The notes beneath the pieces are model-generated. The model made no database searches. It saw only the letters and a program-made list of their open reading frames with translations, and was not told the DNA's origin. Below are positions 55,538 through 64,000 of a stretch of 64,000 nucleotides of DNA, one piece after another. A program made the translations under genes and the position numbers. The first letter of the stretch is position 1, and every line of letters starts with the position of its first letter. Source of the DNA: Shewanella abyssi (GTDB lineage: Bacteria; Pseudomonadota; Gammaproteobacteria; Enterobacterales; Shewanellaceae); the NCBI RefSeq assembly GCF_023284025.1, contig NZ_JAKIKR010000006.1, positions 62,001 to 126,000 of the forward strand, read 5' to 3'.

Positions 55538-56068
55538 ATGGCTCAAATAAAGGCGCAAAAAACCGAGCCATTGTTACTGAATAAAACTGACTTATGTCGC
55601 AGCCTTGGAATTAGTACTCAAGCGTTCGACAAGTGGACGGTACCCATTCATAGCAAGAAAGGCCGCGAGTGCCTATATACCATGAGCGATGTGGTTGCTA
55701 ATCGTGTTGGCAATGAGCGCAGCAAGCATGAATCGACAGCAGATGATCCCGACAAGCAAAACAACATTGATTATGAACGTTATAGATTAACTAAAGCTCA
55801 AGCAGACGGCCAAGAACTTAAAAATGAAAAAGAGCGTAAAGAAGTTGTAGACGTTGATTTTAATATCTTTGTTCTCAATCGTATTGCCGCGCAAATTGCG
55901 CCTGTGCTCGATCAAATTCATATACGCATGAAACGTAAGTTTCCTGATATTTCAGACAAGCTCATTGAAGCCATGAAAGCTGAGGTGATTAAGAGCCAAA
56001 ACACGGTGTCAAAGTTGGCAGACACTATCGGAGATCTATTAGATGAGTATATCGGCAGCGCAGATTAA
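55538..56068 (+). CDS. Terminase small subunit (Nu1-like)
   Basis: A 176-residue protein with an N-terminal winged-helix DNA-binding domain (LLNKTDLCRSLGISTQAFDKW) and a Lys/Glu-rich dimerisation region (about 75-110), as in lambda Nu1. It recognises cos DNA. It overlaps the large subunit gene by 26 bases. Confidence 0.88.
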   Translation: MAQIKAQKTEPLLLNKTDLCRSLGISTQAFDKWTVPIHSKKGRECLYTMSDVVANRVGNERSKHESTADDPDKQNNIDYERYRLTKAQADGQELKNEKERKEVVDVDFNIFVLNRIAAQIAPVLDQIHIRMKRKFPDISDKLIEAMKAEVIKSQNTVSKLADTIGDLLDEYIGSAD

Positions 56069-58043
56069 AAATCTGAAAGCCGCCGTTACCACTGGCTTGC
56101 GTTCGTTCTATCGGCCACCCATTTTAACTTGCTCTGAATACGCCGACACGCATTTTTATATGTCCTCTGAATCCTCATACACCGAGGGTAAGTGGGAAAG
56201 CCTCCCGTTTCAGGTTGGCATTTTAAATGCCATGGGTAATGACCAGATCACCACGCTGAATTTAATGAAATCGGCGCGTGTGGGTTATACCAAAATGCTG
56301 ATGGCAAATAGCGCTTATAAGGTTGAGCACAAAAAGCGCAACGTACTGATTTATCAGCCGCGTGATAGCCAAGCAAAAACCTTTATGAAAAAGCATGTTG
56401 AAACGGCGATCCGTGATATTCCCGTTTGGCGTAAATTGGCCCCTTGGCTCGGTCGCAAGCATAAAGACAGCACGCTTGAAGACAAAATATTCAGTAACGG
56501 CAAAACCCTGATGGTTCGCGGTGGTACCGCCGCGGCGAACTACCGTGAAATATCAACCGACGATGTGACTTATGATGAATTGGCGGGCTTTGATGAGTCC
56601 ATCGAGCATGAGGGTAACGCAACATCATTGGGTGACACTCGTGTTGAATTGTCGATGTTTCCTAAATCTATTAGGGGCTCAACGCCAAAAATACTCGGTA
56701 CTTGCCAGATCGAAAAGGCTTGCAGCGAAAGCCCGCACTTTTTCAAGTTTAATCTACCTTGTCCACACTGCGACGAGCTGCAACAGCTACGTTGGGGCGG
56801 GGCAGAGGAGCCTTTTGGTATTAAGTGGCTGCGGGATAGCCAAGGTAATCAAGACCCAAGCACTGCCTATTATCTTTGTGAGCATTGCGCATGCTGTATT
56901 GAAAATAATCAACTCGATGATATGGAGCTTGATGCCCGCGCCGTGTGGATCTGTGAAAACACCGGGGTTCGTACTGTTAACTACATCGATTTTTATGATG
57001 CTGATGGCAACGATATCACCACGCCTGCCAATATCTCAATTCATGTTTGGTCGGGTTACAACTCGCTAAATAGCTGGGCAAAGCTGGTTACCGAGTTTTA
57101 CAAAGCCAAAGGTGATCGCGAGAAGATGCAAACCTTTGTTAATACCAAGCTGGGCTTGCCTTGGGATGAAGATAATGGCGAGCGCTTAGAGTGGGAAGAT
57201 CTCGCAAGACGCCGCGAAATGTACCCTGATAACAAGCTACCCGAATGGGTGGTTTACTTAACGGCCGGTATCGATACCCAAGATGATCGCTATGAAGGGC
57301 GCGTTTGGGGATGGGGGGCAGGTAAAGAGTGCTGCTTAGTCGATAGATTCATTCTTAACGGCGACCCTGCAAGCCAAGTGCTACTCGATAAAGTCAGTGA
57401 GCGATTGCAAAAAAGCTATATTCGCGCCGATGGCGTTCGTTTGGATCTGGGCATAGTAGCTTGGGACTCGCAAGGCCATTACACCGATACCGTTTACTCA
57501 ATGAGTAAAAAGCTTGGGGTAATGAAAGTGATCCCCATTCAAGGCGCAAACGTCTACGGCAAACCTATTGCCAATTTCCCCAGAAAGAAAAATCGTAAAG
57601 GCGTGTATTTGACTGAGGTCGGTACCGACAACGCCAAAGAGTTGATCATGTCGATGCTACGTATCGCGCCAGATCCTCATGTTCGTAAGCCTGGTGCCAT
57701 TCATCTGCCGCTAAACAAGTCTATTTGTGACGATGCAGAACTGCAGCAGTTAACGGCTGAGCGCAAAATTCCTGTGCGCCGTAATGGTCGCATTGTGTAT
57801 CGCTGGGATGCTGGCAAACGCCGCAATGAATCACTCGATTGCCTAGTGTATGCGATGGCCGCGCTTTACATCGCACAAGAGCGCTTTGGGATCGACTTAG
57901 AGCAACTGGCTAAAACCACGGTTGCCGCCAACGACACTGAACAACAAACGGCTCAATCCGAGTCAATTAAAGCCCATTCAGAATCACGCAGCGACTCAAC
58001 AAATAGTTGGCTTGGTGACACGGGCACAGGAGGTTGGCTATGA
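56043..58043 (+). CDS. Terminase large subunit (GpA family)
   Basis: A 666-residue packaging ATPase/nuclease of the lambda GpA type. The unusual Walker A region is MKSARVGYTKML (about 75), Walker B DDVTYDELAGFDE (about 173) and the nuclease region with ITAGIDTQDDRYEGR-like motif (LTAGIDTQDDRYEGR, about 410). The Cys clusters (CPHCDE, CEHCACC) form a zinc-binding insertion usual in the family. It ends in an ATGA overlap with the gpW gene. Confidence 0.95.
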   Translation: MSISAAQIKNLKAAVTTGLRSFYRPPILTCSEYADTHFYMSSESSYTEGKWESLPFQVGILNAMGNDQITTLNLMKSARVGYTKMLMANSAYKVEHKKRNVLIYQPRDSQAKTFMKKHVETAIRDIPVWRKLAPWLGRKHKDSTLEDKIFSNGKTLMVRGGTAAANYREISTDDVTYDELAGFDESIEHEGNATSLGDTRVELSMFPKSIRGSTPKILGTCQIEKACSESPHFFKFNLPCPHCDELQQLRWGGAEEPFGIKWLRDSQGNQDPSTAYYLCEHCACCIENNQLDDMELDARAVWICENTGVRTVNYIDFYDADGNDITTPANISIHVWSGYNSLNSWAKLVTEFYKAKGDREKMQTFVNTKLGLPWDEDNGERLEWEDLARRREMYPDNKLPEWVVYLTAGIDTQDDRYEGRVWGWGAGKECCLVDRFILNGDPASQVLLDKVSERLQKSYIRADGVRLDLGIVAWDSQGHYTDTVYSMSKKLGVMKVIPIQGANVYGKPIANFPRKKNRKGVYLTEVGTDNAKELIMSMLRIAPDPHVRKPGAIHLPLNKSICDDAELQQLTAERKIPVRRNGRIVYRWDAGKRRNESLDCLVYAMAALYIAQERFGIDLEQLAKTTVAANDTEQQTAQSESIKAHSESRSDSTNSWLGDTGTGGWL

Positions 58044-58243
58044 GCCAAGCGCTCGCACAAAAAATGATAGATGCCTACATCGCGGCAGAGCTTGATGTAT
58101 TAGACGGTAAAACCGTGACAGTTAACGGCAAAACCATGGGCAGTGAAGATCTGCCCGCAATTATAGCGGGGCGTAAAGAGTGGGAGCGCCGCTTAAATGC
58201 GTACTCAAGCCCGAATGCTGGCTTTGGCCAAGCGCAGTTTTAA
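58040..58243 (+). CDS. gpW-like head-tail joining protein
   Basis: A 67-residue protein with the gpW fold pattern (helix, strand hairpin VTVNGKTM, helix) and the family's position between terminase and portal. The ATG at 58040 overlaps the terminase stop. Confidence 0.85.
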   Translation: MSQALAQKMIDAYIAAELDVLDGKTVTVNGKTMGSEDLPAIIAGRKEWERRLNAYSSPNAGFGQAQF

Positions 58244-58269
58244 TCATAGTTTGCGGTTAAGGAATATTC

Positions 58270-59844
58270 ATGAGCTGGTTAAATAACGCTATCGCCCAAG
58301 TATCGCCTAAGTGGGCGTTAAGTCGAGAGGCCGCAAGGCAAAGCTACGACTCCATAAAAGGCTATGAGGCGGCAAAAGCAAGCCGAACTCACAAGGCTAA
58401 CAAAGAAGCCCGTGGTGCTAATCAAGCGGTATTCGCTGCAGGTAAAAGCCTGCGTGAGCAAGCGCGCTGGCTTGATGAAAACCACGATTTAAGCATTGGC
58501 ATACTCGACCGAATGGAAGAGCGAGTAATTGGGGCCCAAGGGATTGTAGTTGAGCCGCAGCCCCGTGATCTAGAGGGCAATATTCTCGATGATCTTGCCA
58601 ATGAGCTACAGCGCCGCTTTGGTAACTGGTCATTAAAGCCCGATGTCACCAGCCGTTATTCGCGCCCAGAACTTGAGCGCTTAGCACTGCGCACCGCTTT
58701 ACGTGATGGTGAGGTGTTCGGTCAGCACATATTAGGCCGAGTGCCGAAGCTTATTCACCCTAACGAGCAAGGCACTCCCTATTCAATTGAGGCGTTGGAG
58801 CCTGACTTTGTGCCGTTTGAGTTAAACGATGTGGCTAAGCGTATTCGCCAAGGGTTAGAGGTTAACGCTTGGGGGCAGGTGGTTAACGTGCATGTGTTGC
58901 TTGATCACCCCGCAGACAAGCAAGGGTTTCGGCATAAAACTAAAGCAATCGCAAAATCAAAGATGCTGCACTTAGGCTTGTTTAAGCGCCTACATCAACT
59001 GCGCGGCATTAGCATGTTTCACGGCATTATGACCCGTCTTGGCGATATTAAAGATTATGAAGAATCAGAGCGAGTCGCGGCAAGAATATCGGCAGCACTA
59101 GCCTTTGTGATCAAGCGTGGTTCTCCTGAATCGTATGATTTGGGCGGTTCTAAAACTCAAGATATTAAATTTAGTCCAGGCATGACCACCACATTAGCGC
59201 CTGGTGAAGATATCGACACCTTAGAGTCTAATCGCCCCAACGTTCATTTAGTCGATTTTCGTAACGGTCAGCTAAAAGCTGCAGCTGCTGGTACCCGTGG
59301 CAGCTATTCATCGATATCGCGTGATTATAAGGGCAGCTACTCAAGCCAGCGGCAAGAGCTTGTTGAGCAGGACGAATCAAACCGCATCATGCAGCAATGG
59401 TTCTGTGCTGGTTGGTCGCGGCCTGTTTTTCGTAACTGGCTCAAGATGGAGCAGCTAAACAAGGTTGATCCGCTAATACTGCCTGATGATCTTGATATAA
59501 ACACCCTGTTCGATGCTGTGTATTACGGTCCCACTATGCCGTGGATTGACCCGCGCAAAGAAGCGCAAGGTTGGGAGGCGATGATAGCCGGTAATGCAGC
59601 AACTGAGGCTGAGTGGGCTCGCGCTCGTGGCCGTAACCCTGCGGAAGTAAAACGCCAGCGTAAACGCGAGGTGGAATACAACCGCGAACATCAAATGGTC
59701 ACCGATAACGACCCCGATCCCACACTTGGAGAATCTAACAGTGAAGAAAATAGCACAAAGCAAAATGCTAGCAACAACGCTCGCCGCGCTCGCCGTCAAC
59801 AGCGTGCTGATCGCGCCGCAAGGGATGGCGAGTCCGGCAATTAA
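58270..59844 (+). CDS. Phage portal protein (lambda GpB family)
   Basis: A 524-residue protein forming the DNA entry pore of the capsid. Family blocks include the N-terminal region with ARWLDENHDLSIGILDRMEE, the central RHKTKAIAKSKMLHLG-like stretch and NRIMQQWFCAGW. A charged Arg-rich C-terminus follows. The next gene begins inside its 3' end. Confidence 0.94.
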   Translation: MSWLNNAIAQVSPKWALSREAARQSYDSIKGYEAAKASRTHKANKEARGANQAVFAAGKSLREQARWLDENHDLSIGILDRMEERVIGAQGIVVEPQPRDLEGNILDDLANELQRRFGNWSLKPDVTSRYSRPELERLALRTALRDGEVFGQHILGRVPKLIHPNEQGTPYSIEALEPDFVPFELNDVAKRIRQGLEVNAWGQVVNVHVLLDHPADKQGFRHKTKAIAKSKMLHLGLFKRLHQLRGISMFHGIMTRLGDIKDYEESERVAARISAALAFVIKRGSPESYDLGGSKTQDIKFSPGMTTTLAPGEDIDTLESNRPNVHLVDFRNGQLKAAAAGTRGSYSSISRDYKGSYSSQRQELVEQDESNRIMQQWFCAGWSRPVFRNWLKMEQLNKVDPLILPDDLDINTLFDAVYYGPTMPWIDPRKEAQGWEAMIAGNAATEAEWARARGRNPAEVKRQRKREVEYNREHQMVTDNDPDPTLGESNSEENSTKQNASNNARRARRQQRADRAARDGESGN

Positions 59845-61843
59845 TAACGAGTCAGTACCCAATAAAAATTGGTATGAGTTAAAAGCGCAGAACGGCCACG
59901 CCGAGATCATGATTTACGATGAAATTGGTGGTTGGGGGGTAACGGCTAAGCAGTTTGCTCGTGATCTTCAAGCACTTGGCAAAGTGTCATCTATTACCGC
60001 TCGCATCCATAGCCCCGGAGGTGATGTGTTTGAGGGGATGGCGATATACAACATCATTAAGGGGCATCCCGCGCAAAAGGTATGTCGTATCGATGGGCTT
60101 GCAGCATCAATGGCCTCGGTTATTGCTATGGCGTTTGATGAGGTCGTTATGCCTGAAAACGCGATGATGATGGTGCATAAGCCGTGGGGCGGCACTTTGG
60201 GCGATGCTGATGATATGCGCAAGTATGCCGATCTGCTTGATAAAGTTGAGAGCAATCTTGTTGGTGCTTATGCTCAAAAAACAGGGCTTAGCGATGATGA
60301 ACTGCACTCTTTACTTGCTAGTGAAACATGGCTCACTGGCCGCGAAGCGCTCGAACAGGGCTTTGCCGATACCGTAACCGATCCGCTGCAGATGGCAGCA
60401 TCACTAAGCTCAAAACGACTTAAGGATTTTACCAATATGCCTGAAGCTCTAAAAAATCTGTTTGCACCGCAAGGCAATGCGCCTAGTGCAACAACACCCG
60501 TTGCCGCAACTCCTGCGCCAGCATCGGCACCAGCTGCTATTCACCCGCCGTCACAAGCGGATATTACCGCGGCTGCAGCTACCATGAACAAAGAACGGAT
60601 TGACGGTATTAATGCCGCGTTCAATGCGTTCCCGCAACTGGGGGAACTAAAAAACAGCTGCATTGCTGATGCAACGATTAACGCCGAGTCTGCTAAAGAT
60701 AAAATCCTAGCATCACTTGGCCAAGGCACAGCTCCAGCAGGGGCACAACCACAAAGCGCTATCATTCACGTTGGTAACGGTAACTTAGTTGGCGACTCGA
60801 TTAGCGCACATTTGATGGCTAAGGCGGGTCATGGTGAACGCCAAGCTGATAACGGCTATGCCAGTTATAACTTAAAAGAGTTAGCGCGTGCATCACTGCA
60901 AGATCGCGGTATTGGCATTGCTGGCCTAAACCAAATGCAGATGGTGGGCTTAGCATTTACCCATGATTCATCTGATTTCGGCAATATCTTGCTTGATGTG
61001 GCGAATAAGTCAGTGTTGTTAGGCTGGGAAACCGCACAAGAAACATTTGAACGCTGGACCAAGAAGGGTCAGCTTGGCGACTTTAAAGTCTCTAAGCGTG
61101 TTGGGCTTGATGAACTTGGCAGCTTGCGCGAAGTGCGCGCCGGAGCTGAATATAAGTATGTCACCTTGGGTGATCACGGAACAGATATTGCGCTGGCCAC
61201 TTACGGCGAGATTTTCTCAATTACTCGCCAGTGCATCATTAACGATGATATGGATATGCTCACCTCTATCCCGATGAAGATGGGCTCTGCGGCTAAAGCC
61301 ACTGTTGCCGATCTGGTTTACGCTATTTTAACCAAAAACCCGAATATGGGCGACGGTAAAGCGCTATTTCACGCTGCTCATGGCAACTTAGGTACGGGCG
61401 CACCAGGCGTTGACTCGTTAAGCGCATTGGCTGAGTTGATGGAGAGCCAAACAACGGGTGGCAAGCATCCTCGTGCACTTAATATCATGCCTGAGTTTGT
61501 GCTAGTGCCGCCAAACCTTAAGCGCTCTATTACGCAGATCATCAAATCAAGCTCTGTTAAAGGTGCCGATGTGAATGCTGGCATTGCTAACCCCATTCAA
61601 GATTTTGCCGAAGTTATCTCTGAGGCGCGTCTTGGCCAGCATAGTAAAGAAGAGTATTACCTTGCTGCCGGGCAGGGCCGTGACACGATTGAAGTCGCTT
61701 ATCTCGACGGTATCGATACGCCTTATATTGAGCAGCAAGATGGCTTTAGTATCGATGGTGTGGCGACTAAGGTTCGCATCGATGCGGGTGTGGCACCGCT
61801 TGATCACCGCGGCCTAGCCAAATCTACGGGTAAGCCAGCGTAA
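59741..61843 (+). CDS. ClpP-type prohead protease fused to major capsid protein
   Basis: A fusion of about 700 residues. The N-terminal ClpP-like serine protease (about 40-215) has Ser in IDGLAASMAS, His in MMMVHKPWG, and the SPGGDVFEG loop. A Pro/Ala-rich linker (about 235-275) and a scaffold-like helix follow. The C-terminal half (about 350-700) matches Mu gpT-like capsid proteins (GWETAQETFERW, TRQCIINDDM, GDGKALFHAAHGNLG). It overlaps the portal gene by about 100 bases with a GTG start (59741) preceded by GGAG; an ATG at 59765 or 59825 is possible. Autocleavage during assembly is expected. Confidence 0.88.
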   Translation: MKKIAQSKMLATTLAALAVNSVLIAPQGMASPAINNESVPNKNWYELKAQNGHAEIMIYDEIGGWGVTAKQFARDLQALGKVSSITARIHSPGGDVFEGMAIYNIIKGHPAQKVCRIDGLAASMASVIAMAFDEVVMPENAMMMVHKPWGGTLGDADDMRKYADLLDKVESNLVGAYAQKTGLSDDELHSLLASETWLTGREALEQGFADTVTDPLQMAASLSSKRLKDFTNMPEALKNLFAPQGNAPSATTPVAATPAPASAPAAIHPPSQADITAAAATMNKERIDGINAAFNAFPQLGELKNSCIADATINAESAKDKILASLGQGTAPAGAQPQSAIIHVGNGNLVGDSISAHLMAKAGHGERQADNGYASYNLKELARASLQDRGIGIAGLNQMQMVGLAFTHDSSDFGNILLDVANKSVLLGWETAQETFERWTKKGQLGDFKVSKRVGLDELGSLREVRAGAEYKYVTLGDHGTDIALATYGEIFSITRQCIINDDMDMLTSIPMKMGSAAKATVADLVYAILTKNPNMGDGKALFHAAHGNLGTGAPGVDSLSALAELMESQTTGGKHPRALNIMPEFVLVPPNLKRSITQIIKSSSVKGADVNAGIANPIQDFAEVISEARLGQHSKEEYYLAAGQGRDTIEVAYLDGIDTPYIEQQDGFSIDGVATKVRIDAGVAPLDHRGLAKSTGKPA

Positions 61844-61942
61844 AAAACAATTATCAATCAACAATTAAAACCGCTCTTTGTGTTTAACGCACAAGGGCGG
61901 TTTTTCATTTGTATCTTTCAATCTTGATTTAGGAATAACGCA

Positions 61943-62263
61943 ATGAATAATCATATTTGTGACGGCAACACTATCGACCATACGCCGACCGCTGATGTTG
62001 CAAGCGGTGCACCGACGCTAATTGGTAAGCTTGTTGCTATAGCGTTGGGTAATGTAGCGGCAGATACCGAGGGCACCTTTGTCACCACGGGTGTATTTGA
62101 GCTGGCAAAAGTTGAGGCTGATGATATCGGCCAAGGCACACAGGTGTATTTAAAGGCTGATGGCAATATTACCTCAACGGCATCGGGTAACACCTTAGCG
62201 GGTAAAGCATGGGCCGCGGCTGGTAACCCATCGCTTACCGTATGGGTAAAAGTGAATGCCTAG
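61943..62263 (+). CDS. DUF2190 capsid decoration protein
   Basis: A 106-residue small beta-rich protein with the family signature (HTPTADVASGAPTLIGKLV then GTFVTTGVFELAK). It lies directly after the capsid gene and should stabilise the head as a decoration or cement protein. Confidence 0.8.
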   Translation: MNNHICDGNTIDHTPTADVASGAPTLIGKLVAIALGNVAADTEGTFVTTGVFELAKVEADDIGQGTQVYLKADGNITSTASGNTLAGKAWAAAGNPSLTVWVKVNA

Positions 62264-62576
62264 CGTGGCAACTCACGCTGCTAACCAAAGGTTTGTTCGT
62301 AAGCTCGGGCGAGCCTTTAATAAGCTGGCGACGCCTTGCCAGTTTATTAGTCATTCAGGCAAACCACCATTTGATCGCGGCGTTAACCTGCAGCAAGCCC
62401 AGCGTGACGACAGTTCAGAGTATGTAGTCGAAGCGGTTAAGCTTGCTGAGTTTTTAAAAGCTGATGGTAGCGTGAACTGTGATGACCGTTTTGAGTTAGC
62501 CGGCCAACAGTACGTGCTCACTCAGCTGTATGAAACTGATGAAATAACGGTGAGCTTTGTTTATATCGAGTTCTAG
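62256..62576 (+). CDS. Putative head-tail connector protein
   Basis: A 106-residue protein, overlapping the previous gene by eight bases, with no sharp family signal. The position between decoration protein and tail genes is that of head completion or connector proteins. Confidence 0.6.
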   Translation: MPSVATHAANQRFVRKLGRAFNKLATPCQFISHSGKPPFDRGVNLQQAQRDDSSEYVVEAVKLAEFLKADGSVNCDDRFELAGQQYVLTQLYETDEITVSFVYIEF

Positions 62577-62587
62577 CGGGTTAGTCG

Positions 62588-63163
62588 GTGGGCATTATGT
62601 GGCTTGATACTACGGGTTTTGCTGCTGTAACCAAAGAGCTTAAGCGCATGCGTCAGGCGCAAGCGCCGGCGATTGCCAGAGCGGTTAGTGATACGGCTGC
62701 ATTTGGTAAGCAGTTAGCCATTGATGAGATTTACAGTAAGTATGGCTTTAAATCAAAATCGTATATTGAACAAAACTTTAGCCTTAGCATTAATCCTAAA
62801 ACCTTAACCGCCCATATTACCGCTCGCTATCGGCCAAGCTCACTAACGCGTTTTGCAACGCCAAAGTATCGAGTTGGCAAGCGTTCGCAGCGCGTCAATA
62901 GCGGCCAGGTTGTGAGGTCAATTCGCAATCAACCAACTTGGTTTAAAGGGGCGTTTACCTTTATCGGTAAAAACGGTAATCAGGTGATGTACTCCCGTAG
63001 GCAGGGCGATAACAGTTGGCGCAGTTTTAAAGAGGCTAAAGCTCAAGGTGTTAAAGCCTTATATGGTCCATCAGTGGGTCATAGCTTTGCTTACATGCGT
63101 GTTGATCTGGAAGCGCCAATTATTGCGCACTTGCGTAAACGCTATAACCAGCAAGTTAAATGA
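62588..63163 (+). CDS. Minor tail protein Z-like
   Basis: A 191-residue basic protein with a GpZ-like pattern (FAAVTKELKRMRQAQAPAIAR; YGFKSKSYIE). Starts at GTG 62588. In lambda Z connects tail and head assembly. Confidence 0.7.
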   Translation: MGIMWLDTTGFAAVTKELKRMRQAQAPAIARAVSDTAAFGKQLAIDEIYSKYGFKSKSYIEQNFSLSINPKTLTAHITARYRPSSLTRFATPKYRVGKRSQRVNSGQVVRSIRNQPTWFKGAFTFIGKNGNQVMYSRRQGDNSWRSFKEAKAQGVKALYGPSVGHSFAYMRVDLEAPIIAHLRKRYNQQVK

Positions 63164-63198
63164 ACCTCGCCATAAACCTCCAATAACGAGTAAACATC

Positions 63199-63630
63199 AT
63201 GATTAACGCTATTTTAAGCCGTTTAAAAATGGTTGACGGCGCGACTGTGCGCGAGGGTTTCTATGCTCAAGGTTTAGCAAAAGAGCAGTGTTTTATCTTC
63301 TTGCAGCCCTACACCGATGGGTTCAGTGCGGTAAATGGCCGCGATAAATACCGTGATGACTTGGCGCTACAAATTGTTGCGGGGGTAACGCTTAGTCGGA
63401 CCGAAACCCCAACAGCGGATCTAATAAACCTAGTGCGAAATATAAGAAGCTCTTTTTATAAAGATCAACGTGACATTAGTAAACCTGATTGGCTTAAAGG
63501 TGTTGCGCTTATCGGCTTTAAAGAGAGTGAACCTTGTAAATACATTATGCCCGAAGCCCATGAAAAACATGGCTTAGCGGTGATCACCCTCTCAATAACT
63601 CAAACCGTAGAATTTGGAGAACAACTATGA
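63199..63630 (+). CDS. Tail terminator-like protein (GpU position)
   Basis: A 143-residue protein at the place of lambda GpU, which ends tail growth. The middle region DKYRDDLALQIVAG fits a strand-rich hexameric fold. It overlaps the next gene by four bases. Confidence 0.6.
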   Translation: MINAILSRLKMVDGATVREGFYAQGLAKEQCFIFLQPYTDGFSAVNGRDKYRDDLALQIVAGVTLSRTETPTADLINLVRNIRSSFYKDQRDISKPDWLKGVALIGFKESEPCKYIMPEAHEKHGLAVITLSITQTVEFGEQL

Positions 63631-64000
63631 GCGAAACCGTAACCGAGAGCTATATTGGCTCTGGCATTGTGTATGCGGATGGCCGCGATGTAGGTAATGC
63701 CTCTGGCGTTAAAATAGACATTGAGCAAGAAACTAAGTCCTTGCCTAATTATCGTGGTGGCGGCGGTAACGCTGCCGAAGTGACTAAAGTTAAGGCGGTA
63801 AAGTTATCGTTAACAATGAATGACTTTAGCAACGCTAATATGGCGTTAGCTTTGCGCGGAAAGGTAGATGTTGTCACCGCAGAAGCTATTACCGATGAGG
63901 TGCTCACTGCAGTGCTTGATGGTTTATGTGATACCAACAAAATGATTGATCTGGCGATTGCGCCAGTGGTTAAGAGCGATGATGATGCAACGACTTTTGA
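63627..64000 (+). CDS. Major tail protein, incomplete at the window edge
   Basis: The reading frame begins with ATG at 63627, overlapping the previous stop (ATGA), and stays open for 124 codons to the end of the window. The encoded N-terminus (SETVTESYIGSGIVYAD then NYRGGGGNAAEVTKVKAVKL) fits a tail-tube protein at the lambda GpV position. The rest is outside the window. Confidence 0.65.
   Translation, partial: MSETVTESYIGSGIVYADGRDVGNASGVKIDIEQETKSLPNYRGGGGNAAEVTKVKAVKLSLTMNDFSNANMALALRGKVDVVTAEAITDEVLTAVLDGLCDTNKMIDLAIAPVVKSDDDATTF

Larger units (their letters stand above)
33171..64000. mobile_element. Lambda-like prophage, left part (right end outside window)
   Basis: A continuous run of integrase, regulatory, replication, lysis, packaging, head and tail genes in lambdoid order. 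The left boundary lies between the sbcB start codon (33170) and the repeats upstream of the integrase (33278). The attachment core cannot be defined because the right end is not in the window. Cargo genes are at 34.8-38.3 kb, 43.1-46.6 kb and 52.3-53.8 kb. Confidence 0.93.

Overview
The window is chromosomal DNA of a marine gammaproteobacterium. Shewanella is the best fit, because the window carries a marine-proteobacterial dedicated sortase system, a fused MsrBA, a long Ala/Val/Glu-rich RNase E tail and the yceD-rpmF-plsX-fabHDG-acpP-fabF cluster. This placement is inferred from gene content; no rRNA or tRNA gene is present to confirm it.

Positions 1-33170 are core chromosome. In order: an OmpA-like protein, a VIT/vWA sortase substrate and its sortase (1-3.8 kb); a diguanylate cyclase; an M28 peptidase; an outer-membrane barrel; dgkA; a secreted ATP-dependent DNA ligase; a decayed RND transporter; a circularly permuted GTPase; a 2OG-Fe(II) oxygenase; msrBA; a SulP transporter; rne with a long structured leader, divergent from rluC and a HAD phosphatase; a Maf/YceF pyrophosphatase; the L32/phospholipid/fatty-acid cluster (22.2-28.5 kb); a thioesterase; a beta-hydroxyacid dehydrogenase; cdd; and sbcB. 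Many genes are separated by clear intrinsic terminators.

Positions from about 33.2 kb to the end are a lambda-like prophage whose right end lies outside the window. A P4-type integrase abuts the 5' side of sbcB. Next come a cargo block (a two-gene module of unknown function and a NACHT NTPase), a leftward early operon (AlpA-like regulator, C5-cytosine methyltransferase, phage Dam, small proteins), the immunity region (CI-like S24 repressor, YdaS/Cro-like and YdaT/CII-like proteins), replication (an O-like protein containing four iterons, a DnaC-like loader, a second tyrosine recombinase), a Q-like protein, two nuclease genes, lysis genes (SAR endolysin, Rz/Rz1 spanins, holin) and head/tail genes (lambda-type terminase, gpW, portal, ClpP-capsid fusion, DUF2190, connector and tail proteins).

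The most striking find is at 43069-46607, between the repressor 3' end and the leftward early operon, which is the position of rex in lambda. Four genes there are integron cassettes. Each starts at G^TTRRRY, and each ends in an attC whose R'' box is the complement of that cassette's own first bases (7/7, 7/7, 6/7 and 6/7 matches). No integron integrase is visible. Cassette 4 encodes a RelA/SpoT-domain alarmone synthetase; the others are unknown proteins with membrane, coiled-coil or winged-helix-like features. The parsimonious reading is that cassettes were captured by a prophage, perhaps at an attG-like site, as lysogenic cargo that may act in phage defence. The same 18-bp operator type (CTTGAC-N6-GTCAAG) occurs at the repressor/cro control region and, as a pair, in front of the methyltransferase operon, so one repressor probably controls both.
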